A stretch of DNA of 44,996 nucleotides, from positions 1 to 44,996 of the forward strand of contig JAEUHD010000264.1 in assembly GCA_016793645.1 (NCBI GenBank). The letters run 5' to 3'. The notes beneath the pieces were generated by a model, which made no database searches, was not told where the DNA came from, and saw nothing but the letters and a program-made list of their open reading frames with translations. The DNA is from Verrucomicrobiales bacterium (GTDB taxonomy: Bacteria > Verrucomicrobiota > Verrucomicrobiia > Limisphaerales > UBA9464). Of this stretch, positions 34,896 through 44,806 are shown piece by piece. A program made the position numbers and the translations under genes. Position 1 is the first letter of the stretch; each line of letters begins with the position of its first letter.

Positions 34896-37538
34896 ATGCC
34901 CGACGACAAGGAATCCAGCGCCCCGCAGAACAGCGGCGGCGCCTACACCGGCAACGAGAAAATCCACAAGATCAACGTCGCGGACGAGATCAAGGCCTCG
35001 TTCCTCGACTATTCGATGTCCGTGATCATCTCACGCGCCCTGCCCGACGTGCGTGACGGACTCAAGCCTTCGCAGCGCCGCATCCTGTACGCGATGGAAC
35101 AGCTCTCGCTGTTCCCGGGACGCAAGCACATGAAGTGCGCCAAGATCTGCGGACAGACCTCCGGCGACTATCATCCCCACGGCGAAGCGGTGATCTACCC
35201 GACGCTGGTCCATATGGCCCAGGCATGGGCCATGCGGGAGAAGCTTGTGGACGGCAAGGGGAACTTCGGTTCCGTCGAGAATGACCCCCCGGCGGCCATG
35301 CGGTACACCGAGGCACGCCTGACGCATCTCGGGGCCGCCCTGATGACGGACATGGACCGGGACACCGTCGATTTCGTCCCGAACTACGACGAACGTCTGC
35401 TGGAACCCTCGGTCCTTCCCGCCGCATTCCCCAACCTGCTGGTCAACGGAGGCACCGGCATCGCGGTCGGCATGGCCACCAACATGGCCCCGCACAACCT
35501 GGGCGAGGTCATCGACGGGATTTGCGCGCAGATCGACAAGCCCACGATCACCATCCCGGAGTTGATGAAGTACATCAAGGGACCGGACTTCCCGACCGGC
35601 GGCTTCATCTGCGGCATTGAGGGCATCCAGAACTACTTCACCACCGGGCGGGGCAGCATCAAGCTCCGGGGCCGGATTGGCGTGGAGGAGATGAAGGGCA
35701 ACCGGGAACAGCTCGTCATCACCGAGATCCCGTACAACGTCAACCGGGCGAGCCTCGAGGAGCAGATCGCCAGCCTGGTGAACGAGAAGATCATCACCGA
35801 CATCTCGGCGATGCGAAACGAGTCGGACGAAAATTGCCGACTCGTGATCGAGCTGAAGCGGGACGCCAACCCGAAGGTGGTCATCAACAACCTCTTCAAG
35901 CACACCCAGCTCGAGACCACCTTCAGCGTCAACTCCCTTGCCATCGATCACGGCAAGCCCAAGACGCTCAATCTCAAGGAGCTCATCCAGTGTTACATCG
36001 AGCACCGCCGCGAGGTGGTGGTCCGGCGCACCCGCTTCGAGCTTCGCAAGGCCGAGGAGCGGGCCGAACTGCTCGAGGGCTACCTCTGCGCCCTCAGCAA
36101 TCTCGACGAGTTCATCCGCATCATCCGCGGATCCAAGAACCGCGACGAGGCCAGGGTGAAGCTGCTCGCCTTTGAATGGACCCGCGCCCAGGTGGAACGC
36201 TGGGGCATCCTGATCCGGAGTGAGGAACGATTGAGCGGGTCCGGCCGCTACGCCCTCAGCGAGCGCCAGGTCGACGCCATCCTGGACCTGCGCCTGTACC
36301 AGCTCACCGGACTCGAAATCGACAAGGTGAAGGCCGAGTACGCCGAACTCATCGAGCGCATCAAGGACCTGCTCGACATTCTGGCGAAGGAATCCCGCGT
36401 CCTCTCCATCATCAAGAAGGAACTGAAGGAGATTAAGGACAAGCACGCCACGCCGCGCATGTCGGAGATCGTTCCCGACGAGGGGGAGATTGCCATCGAG
36501 GAACTCATTGCCAACGAAGGCGTGATCGTGACGCTCACCCACAACGGACTCATCAAGCGGACCAATGTCTCGAGCTACCGCGCCCAGCGGCGCGGCGGGA
36601 AGGGCGTGATCGGCATGAGCACCCGGGAGGCGGAAAAGCCCGAGGACGCCGACTTCATCGAGCATCTGTTCACCTGTTCCACGCACGACTACCTGATGTT
36701 CTTCACCACCCTCGGACGGGTGTACGTGGAACGGGTCCACGAGATTCCCGACATGGGGCGCGCCTCCAAGGGACGCTCCATCGCCAACCTGCTTGAACTT
36801 CGAAACGAGGAGAAGATCCGCACCCTCGTCCGCGTCGAGGCCAGGTACGGGGCCAACAAGGAGGATCTCACCTGGCAGCAGAACCATGAGCTGTTCTTCG
36901 TCACCCGCCAGGGAACGGCCAAGCGGACCGCGCTCAGCGATTTTCAGAATGTCCGCAAGGGCGGCATCATCGCGATCACCCTCGAACCCGGCGACGACCT
37001 CGTCGAGGTGCGCCTGACCACCGGACAGAACGAAATCGTGCTGATCACCCGGGAGGGCATGAGCATCCGGTTCCCGGAGGAGCAGGTGCGCTCCATGGGA
37101 CGCAATGCGGCCGGCGTGAAGGGAATCGAGTTGGAAACATCGGATGCCGTCGTCGCCTGCGCCCTGGTGGAACCCAACGCCATGCTGCTCGTCGCCGGCG
37201 GGAACGGCATCGGCAAGCGGACCAATTTCGAGGAGTACCGGACCCAGAGCCGGGGCGGCAAGGGCATCATCACCATGAAGACCGGGGAAAAGACCGGGCA
37301 GGTGGTGGGCGCCCTCACCGTCCGTGACTCCGACGAACTCATGTTGATCACGGTGGGGGGCCAGATGGTGCGCATCCCCGTACAGGGCATCCGCGAGGCG
37401 GGCCGGAACACGCAGGGAGTGAAACTGATCGACCTCGCCCCCGGCGACCGCCTGCAGGCGATCGCTCCGGTCATCACGGAACGCGAAGAGGACGCCGCTT
37501 CAGGCGAGACCCCCGCGCTTCCCCTGCCTCCGGGCTGA
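34896..37538 (+). CDS. gyrA: DNA gyrase subunit A
   Basis: An 880-residue gyrase A. Catalytic Tyr137 is in [11 protein letters not shown]. The winged-helix region has [18 protein letters not shown], and the C-terminal beta-pinwheel has an intact GyrA box QRRGGKG (564-570), which marks it as gyrase rather than topoisomerase IV. At the quinolone-determining positions the residues are Ala98 (E. coli Ser83) and Pro102 (E. coli Asp87), with Glu at Asp82; this differs from quinolone-sensitive enzymes. The 57-bp gap after gyrB is strikingly C-rich and lacks an SD. Both subunits are probably made from one message. Confidence 0.97.
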   Translation: MPDDKESSAPQNSGGAYTGNEKIHKINVADEIKASFLDYSMSVIISRALPDVRDGLKPSQRRILYAMEQLSLFPGRKHMKCAKICGQTSGDYHPHGEAVIYPTLVHMAQAWAMREKLVDGKGNFGSVENDPPAAMRYTEARLTHLGAALMTDMDRDTVDFVPNYDERLLEPSVLPAAFPNLLVNGGTGIAVGMATNMAPHNLGEVIDGICAQIDKPTITIPELMKYIKGPDFPTGGFICGIEGIQNYFTTGRGSIKLRGRIGVEEMKGNREQLVITEIPYNVNRASLEEQIASLVNEKIITDISAMRNESDENCRLVIELKRDANPKVVINNLFKHTQLETTFSVNSLAIDHGKPKTLNLKELIQCYIEHRREVVVRRTRFELRKAEERAELLEGYLCALSNLDEFIRIIRGSKNRDEARVKLLAFEWTRAQVERWGILIRSEERLSGSGRYALSERQVDAILDLRLYQLTGLEIDKVKAEYAELIERIKDLLDILAKESRVLSIIKKELKEIKDKHATPRMSEIVPDEGEIAIEELIANEGVIVTLTHNGLIKRTNVSSYRAQRRGGKGVIGMSTREAEKPEDADFIEHLFTCSTHDYLMFFTTLGRVYVERVHEIPDMGRASKGRSIANLLELRNEEKIRTLVRVEARYGANKEDLTWQQNHELFFVTRQGTAKRTALSDFQNVRKGGIIAITLEPGDDLVEVRLTTGQNEIVLITREGMSIRFPEEQVRSMGRNAAGVKGIELETSDAVVACALVEPNAMLLVAGGNGIGKRTNFEEYRTQSRGGKGIITMKTGEKTGQVVGALTVRDSDELMLITVGGQMVRIPVQGIREAGRNTQGVKLIDLAPGDRLQAIAPVITEREEDAASGETPALPLPPG

Positions 37539-37551
37539 TCCGGATCCCACC

Positions 37552-38991
37552 ATGCCCCCCCTGCCCCACCCGCGACCGGTTTCCCACCCCGCGGAGGTTC
37601 GGGTGGTGGGGGCCTCCCTGTGGTTTCTCCCGGTCACCACGCGGGTTCCCCTCAAGTTCGGAAGCGAAGCATTGACGTCCGTCACCTGCGCACGGGCGCG
37701 GATTCGCATCGAGGGCCGCGATGGACGCATCGCGGAGGGATGGGGAGAGACTCCGTTGAGCGTCCAATGGGTGTGGCCCTCCCCCACGCCCTACGCTCCC
37801 CGCCACGACGCCCTCAAATCCTTCTGCGCGCTCGTGGCGGAGGCCTGGATCCGATTCGACCGCTGGGGACACCCGCTCGCCCTCGGCTCGGAGTTCACCG
37901 GCGAAATCATCCCCGGATTGCGGGCCGCATCGGGAAGTCACGGTTCCAACGGGAGTCCCGGTTCCCTGCCCACCCTGGCCGCACTGGTCTGCTCCTCCCC
38001 CTTCGACCTCGCCCTGCATGACGCCTATGGAAATTTGTGGGAGCGCCCCGTGTACGACACCTACGGACGGGACTTCGTCGGCGACGACCTTGCCCGGTTC
38101 CTCGAGCCCGCAGCCGATTCCGAGGTTCAGTTCTCGGGAAAATACCCGGACGCCTTTCTTCGCCCCAGGCCCCTGGGCCGACTGAAGGCGTGGCACCTGG
38201 TGGGAGGATTGGACCCGCTCTCGGAGTCCGATCTACGCGGGGATGAACCCCGGGACGGGCATCCCGTGCTGCTCTCCGACTGGATTCGCCGCGACGGACT
38301 GACCTGCCTCAAGGTGAAGCTTCGAGGAAACGATGCCGCCTGGGACTATGATCGACTCGTCGCCGTCGGCCGGATCGGTTCAGCGCACGGCGTGGACTGG
38401 CTGACAGCGGACTTCAACTGCACGGTCGGAGATCCCGCCTACGTCTGCGAGATTCTGGACCGGCTGTGCGCCGAGGAACCGAGGCTCTACGGAATGCTGC
38501 TCTACGTGGAACAGCCGTTTCCCTACGAACTCGAGGAACACCCGATCCGCGTCCACCCGGTCAGCGCCCGCAAGCCCCTGTTCCTTGACGAGAGCGCCCA
38601 CGATTGGAGGCAGGTCCGGCTCGGGCGACGCCTGGGATGGAGCGGTGTCGCCTTGAAAACCTGCAAGACCCAGACCGGAGCCCTGCTGTCCGCCTGCTGG
38701 GCACAGGCCCACGGGATGACGCTGATGGTTCAGGACCTCACCAATCCGATGCTGGCGCAAATTCCCCACTGCCTCCTGGCGGCCCATGTTCCGACCATCA
38801 TGGGCGTGGAGACCAACGCCATGCAGTACTACCCCGCGGCCAGCGATCCCGAGGCCGTGGTGCATCCGGGCCTCTATCGTCGATGCACAGGACAGGTCTC
38901 GCTGGAAACAGTCCGTGGGTCCGGTTTCGGATACCGGCTGAACGAAATTCCCCGAACACTGCCCGACCCCGTCATGGATCTGTCGCGGTAG
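37552..38991 (+). CDS. Enolase-superfamily enzyme, muconate-lactonizing/dipeptide-epimerase-like, with insertions
   Basis: A 479-residue protein with the enolase-superfamily catalytic set of the MLE subgroup: K254-V-K256 at the end of barrel strand 2, metal ligands D287 (TADFN), E320 (YVEQPFP) and D346/E347 (FLDES), and K369 (VALKT) as the second acid/base. The capping domain has the 20s loop near residues 30-40 (PLKFGSEALTS). The usual length is 350-380 and KxK near residue 165; here about 90 extra residues precede the barrel (about 160-245), rich in Asp, Gly and Pro. It probably abstracts a proton next to a carboxylate; the substrate is unknown. It starts 13 bp after gyrA, so it may be read with it. 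Confidence 0.8.
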   Translation: MPPLPHPRPVSHPAEVRVVGASLWFLPVTTRVPLKFGSEALTSVTCARARIRIEGRDGRIAEGWGETPLSVQWVWPSPTPYAPRHDALKSFCALVAEAWIRFDRWGHPLALGSEFTGEIIPGLRAASGSHGSNGSPGSLPTLAALVCSSPFDLALHDAYGNLWERPVYDTYGRDFVGDDLARFLEPAADSEVQFSGKYPDAFLRPRPLGRLKAWHLVGGLDPLSESDLRGDEPRDGHPVLLSDWIRRDGLTCLKVKLRGNDAAWDYDRLVAVGRIGSAHGVDWLTADFNCTVGDPAYVCEILDRLCAEEPRLYGMLLYVEQPFPYELEEHPIRVHPVSARKPLFLDESAHDWRQVRLGRRLGWSGVALKTCKTQTGALLSACWAQAHGMTLMVQDLTNPMLAQIPHCLLAAHVPTIMGVETNAMQYYPAASDPEAVVHPGLYRRCTGQVSLETVRGSGFGYRLNEIPRTLPDPVMDLSR

Positions 38992-39003
38992 GACAGGACG
39001 GCG

Positions 39004-41919
39004 TCAACGCCTCAACACACGGCGCAGGTGTCGTCCCGTATGGCTTTCCTCGACGCGGGCGACCGCTTCCGGGGTCCCCTCGGCAAGGATCCGTCCCCCG
39101 CCAGCCCCGCCCTCCGGTCCCAGATCAATGACCCAGTCGGCGACCTTGATCACATCCAGATTGTGCTCGATGACGATCAACGTGTTGCCCGTGTCGCGAA
39201 GCCGAAACATCACATCCACCAGCCGCGCGATGTCCTGAAAGTGGAGCCCCGTCGTGGGTTCATCCAAAAGGTACAGCGTGCGCCCGGTCTGCCGCCGGGC
39301 GAGTTCCGCCGCCAGCTTGAGCCGCTGCGCCTCGCCCCCGGACAACGTGGTTCCCGCCTGCCCCAGCTTGAGATAGCCCAGCCCGACTTCGGCCAGCGTC
39401 CGGCAGGGATCGTGAAGCTTGGGGAGGGCCCGGAAAAATCCCACCGCCTCGTCCACGGTCAGATTCAAGACGTCGGCTATATTGAGCCCCTTGTATGTCA
39501 TCTCGAGCGTCTCCCGGTTGTAGCGTCGTCCACCGCAGACATCACACGTGACATACACCGGGGGCAGGAAGTGCATCTCGATCTTGAGCATGCCGTCGCC
39601 CTCGCACTTCTCGCAGCGCCCCCCCCGGACGTTGAAGCTGAAGCGGCCCGGTCCGTAGCCGCGAACCCGCGACGCCGGGAGGGAGGCGAACAAATCCCGG
39701 ATCTCGTTGAAAAGTCCGGTATAGGTGGCCGGATTGCTGCGGGGCGTGCGCCCAATGGGGGCCTGATCCACCACGACGCACTTTTCCAGAAATTCCGAGC
39801 CCCGGATCTCGCGGTGCTGTCCCGGACGCTCCTTCGATCCGTACCACTGCCGAAACAGGGCGCGCCTCAGGATATCCTCCACGAGGGTCGACTTCCCGCT
39901 GCCGCTGACCCCTGTGACACAGATCAGGGTCCCGAGCGGAAAGCGGGCATCAATCCCGGCAAGGTTGTTCTCCCGGCAGCCCAGGACCTCCAGCCATCCC
40001 TTTTCGGCACTGGGATCGTTGTGTCGTCGGGGCAGTTCAATGCGGAGTTCCCCCGACAGGTACTTGCCGGTCACCGATCGTGGATGTGCCATGATCTCCG
40101 CCGGGGTGCCCTGGGCCACCAATTCCCCACCTTGAACGCCGGCGCCCGGTCCGAGGTCGAGGACATGGTCGGCCTGGCGGATGGTCTCCTCGTCATGTTC
40201 CACCACGAGGACGGAATTCCCCAGATCCCGCAGGTGACGAATGGTCTCCAACAGGCGTTCATTGTCCCGCGGATGCAGTCCAATGCTGGGCTCGTCGAGA
40301 ATATACAGCACTCCCACGAGTCCGGCGCCCAACTGCGTCGCCAACCGGATGCGCTGGGCCTCCCCGCCGCTGAGGGTCCCGAATTCGCGATCCAGGGTCA
40401 GGTATCCCAGCCCCACCTGCGCCATGAATCCGAGCCGTTTTCGAATTTCCGCAACCACCTCCCCGGCTATCCTCCGCTGCAGTTCATCCAGGACGAGCGA
40501 ATCCAGAAAGGTCGCCGCCCTGGAGATCGGCAGCGCGCAAAACGCCGCGATGCTCAGGCCGGGAATCGCGGGACCGTTCGCCGGCGCCGGCGCGCCCGGG
40601 ATACGCTCCGTTCCCAGCGTGATGGCCAGCGATTCAGGTCGCAAACGACGGCCGCCACAGGCGTCGCAGGGACTCAAAGACATGTACGCCTTGAGCCGGT
40701 TCCGCGTGAACTCGCTTTCACTCTCTGCATAAAGCCGGTCCAGGTTCGGCATCACCCCTTCAAAGGGCTTGGATGCCTTGCGCGGTGTTCCGGCGTGCTT
40801 GAACCAGAACTCGATCGGCTCCTCCCCCGTCCCCTGGAGCATCCGCCTGCGGAACGCCTCCGGCAGGTCGTTCCACGGAACGTCCATGGAGACCCCGTCG
40901 TGCTGGGCCATCCCCTTCAGGATGCCCTGATAGTAGCTGACCATGCGCTTCCCCCCCAGTCTCCGGTACGGATGGATCGCGCCATCGGCGAGGGATTTTG
41001 TCCCGTCGGGAACCACGAGGGTCTCATCAAACACCCGCTTCTGACCGAGCCCGTGGCATACCGGACAGGCACCCTTGGGGGAGTTGAACGAAAAGTGCTG
41101 GGCGGTGGCGGTCTCATAGACGCGACCGGACCGCATGGACCGCATTCCGGTGGAATGGGCGCGCTCGGTCCAGGTCTCCCCCGCGGACTTTCCCGGTTGA
41201 TGCAGGATGGTCACGCGGCCGCCGCCCCACTTCAAGGCCGTCTCGAGTGAGTCCATCAACCGCGGACGCAATCCTTCGGCCAGCACCAGTCGATCCACGA
41301 CGACATCCACGGAATGCGCCAGTGTGGCATCGAGCCGGACCGGACGATTGGCGACGAGCTCGACAAACTGCCCATCCACCCGCGCCCTCACGAATCCCTC
41401 GCGGGCCAGGCGCTCCAGCACATCCCGAAATTCCCCCTTCTCTTCCGTGACCACCGGTGCGAGGAGCAGGACGCGACTGCCGGGCGGCAACTCCAGGATG
41501 GCTGAGGCGATATCCCCGGCGGTTTCCCGGACCATGGGTTCGCCGGTCTCCGGATCGTGGGGACGTCCCAAGTGGGCATACAGCAGCCGGAGATAATCGT
41601 AGATCTCCGTCGTGGTCGCGATGGTGGAGCGCGGATTGGCCGCACTACCCCGCTGCTCGATGGCGATGGCCGGCGACAGCCCCTCGATGTGATCCACGTC
41701 GGGCTTCTCCAACTGATCCAGAAACTGCCGTGCGTATACCGACAGCGATTCGACATACTTGCGCTGTCCTTCGGCAAACAGGGTGTCAAAGGCCAGCGAG
41801 GACTTCCCCGAACCGCTGGGACCGGTCACGACCACCAGACGATTGCGCGGGATTTCCAGGGTCAGGTTCTTCAGATTATGCTGACGCGCCCCGACGATCC
41901 GGATGACTTCCCTGGACAT
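39004..41919 (-). CDS. uvrA: Excinuclease ABC subunit A
   Basis: A 971-residue UvrA, the damage-recognition ATPase of nucleotide excision repair. Both ABC modules are complete: Walker [10 protein letters not shown] (33-41) and GVSGSGKST in the second half, and [14 protein letters not shown] and [14 protein letters not shown] signatures. The zinc module near the C-terminal half is intact (CEKCEGDG ... [10 protein letters not shown]), and CDACGGRRL is present in the N-terminal half. The first zinc module has lost one Cys pair (see findings). The ATG at 41919 is chosen because the conserved [16 protein letters not shown] begins there; the upstream in-frame stretch reads through the promoter region of the kinase gene. 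It overlaps no other gene and is divergent from the kinase. Confidence 0.97.
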   Translation of the reverse strand: MSREVIRIVGARQHNLKNLTLEIPRNRLVVVTGPSGSGKSSLAFDTLFAEGQRKYVESLSVYARQFLDQLEKPDVDHIEGLSPAIAIEQRGSAANPRSTIATTTEIYDYLRLLYAHLGRPHDPETGEPMVRETAGDIASAILELPPGSRVLLLAPVVTEEKGEFRDVLERLAREGFVRARVDGQFVELVANRPVRLDATLAHSVDVVVDRLVLAEGLRPRLMDSLETALKWGGGRVTILHQPGKSAGETWTERAHSTGMRSMRSGRVYETATAQHFSFNSPKGACPVCHGLGQKRVFDETLVVPDGTKSLADGAIHPYRRLGGKRMVSYYQGILKGMAQHDGVSMDVPWNDLPEAFRRRMLQGTGEEPIEFWFKHAGTPRKASKPFEGVMPNLDRLYAESESEFTRNRLKAYMSLSPCDACGGRRLRPESLAITLGTERIPGAPAPANGPAIPGLSIAAFCALPISRAATFLDSLVLDELQRRIAGEVVAEIRKRLGFMAQVGLGYLTLDREFGTLSGGEAQRIRLATQLGAGLVGVLYILDEPSIGLHPRDNERLLETIRHLRDLGNSVLVVEHDEETIRQADHVLDLGPGAGVQGGELVAQGTPAEIMAHPRSVTGKYLSGELRIELPRRHNDPSAEKGWLEVLGCRENNLAGIDARFPLGTLICVTGVSGSGKSTLVEDILRRALFRQWYGSKERPGQHREIRGSEFLEKCVVVDQAPIGRTPRSNPATYTGLFNEIRDLFASLPASRVRGYGPGRFSFNVRGGRCEKCEGDGMLKIEMHFLPPVYVTCDVCGGRRYNRETLEMTYKGLNIADVLNLTVDEAVGFFRALPKLHDPCRTLAEVGLGYLKLGQAGTTLSGGEAQRLKLAAELARRQTGRTLYLLDEPTTGLHFQDIARLVDVMFRLRDTGNTLIVIEHNLDVIKVADWVIDLGPEGGAGGGRILAEGTPEAVARVEESHTGRHLRRVLRR

Positions 41920-41985
41920 GAGGCCGAAAGGAAACACCGATTCGGCACCGGGAGGAACCCGGATTTGGTCCAAGCTCCGAGCGCC

Positions 41986-42014
41986 TTGACCATTGGAAGG
42001 CATCCACACACGAT
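41986..42014 (+). promoter_or_regulatory. Possible promoter of the kinase-amidase operon, leaderless
   Basis: TTGACC (41986-41991), a 17-bp spacer and CACGAT (42009-42014). The transcript would begin about 7 bases later, at or near the GTG start codon (42021), making the message leaderless. The -10 box is poor (3 of 6), so this is tentative. Confidence 0.3.
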
Positions 42015-42020
42015 GCGCCC

Positions 42021-43067
42021 GTGCCGGAGCTAAAGACCATCCTTGGGGAGTTCCGCTACGAGATCGTACATCAGATCTACGTGGGCGGCATGGGTGAGGT
42101 CTATGAAGCCCTTCAGCACGGGGCGCGCGGCTTTGTAAAGCGGGTGGCGATCAAGGTCATTCGGGGAAAACTCGCCAGCCAGCCGGACTTCATCGCCAAT
42201 TTCATCGGGGAGGCCCGCCTGGTCGCCGACTTGATCCACACCAATATCGTCCAGACCTACCATCTCGGCGAAAGCGATGGCACCTGCTTCATCTGCATGG
42301 AGCTGATCCGGGGAGTCAATCTCGAGCAGTTCCTCAACCGACTCCAGGCCTCCGGCCGGCGCCTTCCCATTGAACTGGCCGTGTTCATCGTCAGCCGCAT
42401 CGCGAGGGGTCTCGCCTACGCACATGCCAAGCGGGACCGCGACGGGCGCCTCCTGGACATCGTCCACAGGGACATCAATCCCAAGAACATCCTGATCGCC
42501 TTCGAGGGCGACGTGAAGCTCACCGACTTCGGGGTCGCCAAGGCGCGGGGATTCCTCAAGGACAAGGAGGGGGAGGAAGTGGCCGGAAAGCCGGAGTACA
42601 TGAGCCCCGAACAGGCCGATTTCCTGATCACCGACCGCCGCTCAGACCTGTTCTCCGTCGGGATCGTGCTCAGCCAACTCCTGACGGGAAGCAACGTGTT
42701 CCGCGGCCAGTCTCCCGAGGACTCCCGAAACCGGGTCCTCAAGATGCCGATCCCCGATTTCTGCCGGCTGGTTCCGGAGATCGAACCGCGCCTCGATCAG
42801 ATCCTCCAGAAGGCCCTGCAGCGGGAGTTATCCGCCCGATATCAGTCGGCGGACGAACTCCTGTATGACCTCGAGTTCTACATCTACCACCGTGGATACG
42901 GGCCCACGAATGAAACCCTGGGCAAGTTCATCCGGGACCTCTTCCAGGAGGACACCTTCGGCGTCGACGACCCGACGCGCGGGGGCACCGCCCATCTCGA
43001 CAAGGCGCGTTCGGGAAACAGTCGGGCCAGCAGCCTTTTCGAACGGATCAAGTCCCAGGCTCCATGA
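42021..43067 (+). CDS. Cytosolic Ser/Thr protein kinase (PknB-like, no membrane domain)
   Basis: A 348-residue kinase from a GTG start. The glycine loop is VGGMGEVYEA (21-30), Lys45 in VAIKVI, Glu64 in the C helix, catalytic loop HRDINPKN (149-156), metal-binding DFG (169-171), and SPE for the APE motif (195-197). Residues about 290-348 are a charged tail without a known domain and there is no membrane helix, unlike many PknB-type kinases. It overlaps the following amidase gene by 4 bp (ATGA). Its targets are unknown; the tail may bind a partner. Confidence 0.93.
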   Translation: MPELKTILGEFRYEIVHQIYVGGMGEVYEALQHGARGFVKRVAIKVIRGKLASQPDFIANFIGEARLVADLIHTNIVQTYHLGESDGTCFICMELIRGVNLEQFLNRLQASGRRLPIELAVFIVSRIARGLAYAHAKRDRDGRLLDIVHRDINPKNILIAFEGDVKLTDFGVAKARGFLKDKEGEEVAGKPEYMSPEQADFLITDRRSDLFSVGIVLSQLLTGSNVFRGQSPEDSRNRVLKMPIPDFCRLVPEIEPRLDQILQKALQRELSARYQSADELLYDLEFYIYHRGYGPTNETLGKFIRDLFQEDTFGVDDPTRGGTAHLDKARSGNSRASSLFERIKSQAP

Positions 43068-44002
43068 AACGCGCCGCCTCCCGGTCCGCCAACCGCACGG
43101 TTGCCCTCGGACTCCTCCAACACGCCTGCACACCGGATCCCCGCGAGAATCTGGCGACCTGTCTTGAGGCCGCCGACCGCGCGGCACGGGCGGGTGCGCA
43201 GATCATTTGCACCCAGGAACTGTTCCGGTCCCAGTACTTTTGCCAGAGCGAGGATCACGCCTGCTTCGAACTCGCCGAGCCGATTCCCGGGCCCAGCACG
43301 ATCGCGTTTCAGAAACTGGCGCGCCGGCGCCGCGTCGTGGTGATCGCCTCCCTCTTTGAGAAGCGGGCGCCAGGACTCTACCACAACACCGCCGTCATCA
43401 TCGATGCCGACGGTACGCTGCTGGGTTCGTACCGGAAAATGCACATTCCGGACGACCCGCTCTTCTACGAGAAATTCTATTTCACCCCCGGGGATCTCGG
43501 ATTCCGCGCCTGGGATACCCGCTTCGGCCGCATCGGCGTTCTGATTTGCTGGGATCAATGGTATCCGGAGGCGGCCCGGCTGACCGCCCTCCGTGGAGCG
43601 GAAATCCTGTTCTACCCCACGGCTATCGGATGGCATCCCTCGGAAAGGGCGGAGTACGGGACCAACCAACACCTCGCCTGGGAAACCATCCAGAGATCCC
43701 ATGCCGTGGCCAACGGATGCTTCGTCGCCGCGGTGAACCGGATTGGCCTGGAGCGCCCGGTGGGTGGGGACGGACTCGAGTTTTGGGGGCAGTCCTTTGT
43801 CGCCGGCACCAGCGGACAAATCCTCGCCCGCGCCAGTGTCGAAAAGGCTGAAAACCTCATCGTCCCGGTGGAGTTGGGGAAGGTGGACGTCACCCGGACC
43901 CACTGGCCGTTTCTGCGGGACCGGCGTATCGACGCCTATGGCGGACTGACGTCCCGCTATCTGGACTCCTCTTCGGAGCCCCGCCCCGGAAACGACCGCT
44001 GA
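43064..44002 (+). CDS. aguB: N-carbamoylputrescine amidase-like nitrilase-family hydrolase
   Basis: A 312-residue carbon-nitrogen hydrolase with the catalytic triad E52 (CTQELFRSQYFC), K125 (GSYRKMHIPDDP) and C162 (LICWDQWYPEAARL). The sequence around these sites (FYEKFYFTPGD, YPTAIGWHP, SHAVANGCFVAAVNRIG, FWGQSFV) matches N-carbamoylputrescine amidase (AguB) of the agmatine-to-putrescine route. The product would be putrescine plus CO2 and ammonia. An agmatine deiminase gene (aguA) is not in the window. Cotranslation with the kinase gene is suggested by the 4-bp overlap; whether the kinase acts on it is unknown. Confidence 0.9.
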   Translation: MKRAASRSANRTVALGLLQHACTPDPRENLATCLEAADRAARAGAQIICTQELFRSQYFCQSEDHACFELAEPIPGPSTIAFQKLARRRRVVVIASLFEKRAPGLYHNTAVIIDADGTLLGSYRKMHIPDDPLFYEKFYFTPGDLGFRAWDTRFGRIGVLICWDQWYPEAARLTALRGAEILFYPTAIGWHPSERAEYGTNQHLAWETIQRSHAVANGCFVAAVNRIGLERPVGGDGLEFWGQSFVAGTSGQILARASVEKAENLIVPVELGKVDVTRTHWPFLRDRRIDAYGGLTSRYLDSSSEPRPGNDR

Positions 44003-44024
44003 TCCGGTTCAGCAGCATTCCAAC

Positions 44025-44738
44025 TCAGTCCCCCACGGACTGGACCTTTCCTGCGGCAACCATCCGCTCGAGGCCTCCCTCTTCCAAACGGGGATACGGA
44101 ACCCAACCCCGTTCCCAGTCGTAGGATTCCAGACCATGGAATCGCTTCTTGTAATCCATGCTGGAGGCCTCCAGCAGGGCATACCCGGGATAATACAACT
44201 CACAACCCTGGGCACGGGCAAACGCGATCTCCTCGAGCATCGTCAGCAATCCCAGGCTTCGCCGGCCAAAACGCGGATCAAAGAAGCCGTAGAGACTGGC
44301 GACGGACCGCTCTCCTCTCGCCAGATAACTCACGGCAATCAGCCGATCCCCTTCAAACACATCAAACTCGGTCACCGGCACGGGAACCCTGGCGGGGAGC
44401 GGTCCGATGAAGTCCTCCAAGGCCTGAGGAACCCCCTCCCGAAACCGCTCCTTGTGACGATCAAAGAGATTCCGTCGCTGCGCATCCACGATCGCCGCCC
44501 GGCGGACCACCCGAAGGTCGCGATTGCGACGCAGAATTCTCCGCTGACTGGAAGTGGGCAGGTGCTGGTCGAGCCGGAGTCGGAGATGGATGAGGGGCTC
44601 CATGCGCCCCCTCCAGGGAATGGCCGCCTGCCGGAAGAATGTGGTACCCAAGTGCCACCACGCCCCCGCCCAGAGCTGGTCCATCACGACCGGGGCCACC
44701 GCCCAGCTCGCAAAGACATTCTCCAGTTGCGCCCTCAC
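44025..44738 (-). CDS. ATE/Bpt-like aminoacyl-tRNA--protein transferase homologue without the cysteine cluster
   Basis: A 237-residue protein related to arginyl/leucyl-tRNA--protein transferases (N-degron pathway). It has the family features MDQLWAGAWWHLGTTFF, SSQRRILRRNRDLR and, at the end, a GNAT-like domain with LYGFFDPRFGRRSLGLLTMLEEIAFARAQGCELYYPGY and the MDYKKRF motif. Where Bpt and ATE1 have the cysteine-rich CxxC segment, this protein reads RQAAIPWRGRMEPL, with no Cys. The start is uncertain: GTG at 44738 is chosen to keep the conserved FASWAVAP region, but TTG 12 bp upstream is possible. Function is likely N-terminal aminoacylation, perhaps with a different substrate. Stops 23 bp from the convergent amidase gene. 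Confidence 0.72.
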   Translation of the reverse strand: MRAQLENVFASWAVAPVVMDQLWAGAWWHLGTTFFRQAAIPWRGRMEPLIHLRLRLDQHLPTSSQRRILRRNRDLRVVRRAAIVDAQRRNLFDRHKERFREGVPQALEDFIGPLPARVPVPVTEFDVFEGDRLIAVSYLARGERSVASLYGFFDPRFGRRSLGLLTMLEEIAFARAQGCELYYPGYALLEASSMDYKKRFHGLESYDWERGWVPYPRLEEGGLERMVAAGKVQSVGD

Positions 44739-44806
44739 GTAGACTAACAAACGGACAGAACGGGCGGCGTCAATGAAGAACCCTCCTGGACCGCAAGAAA
44801 GGGGGC

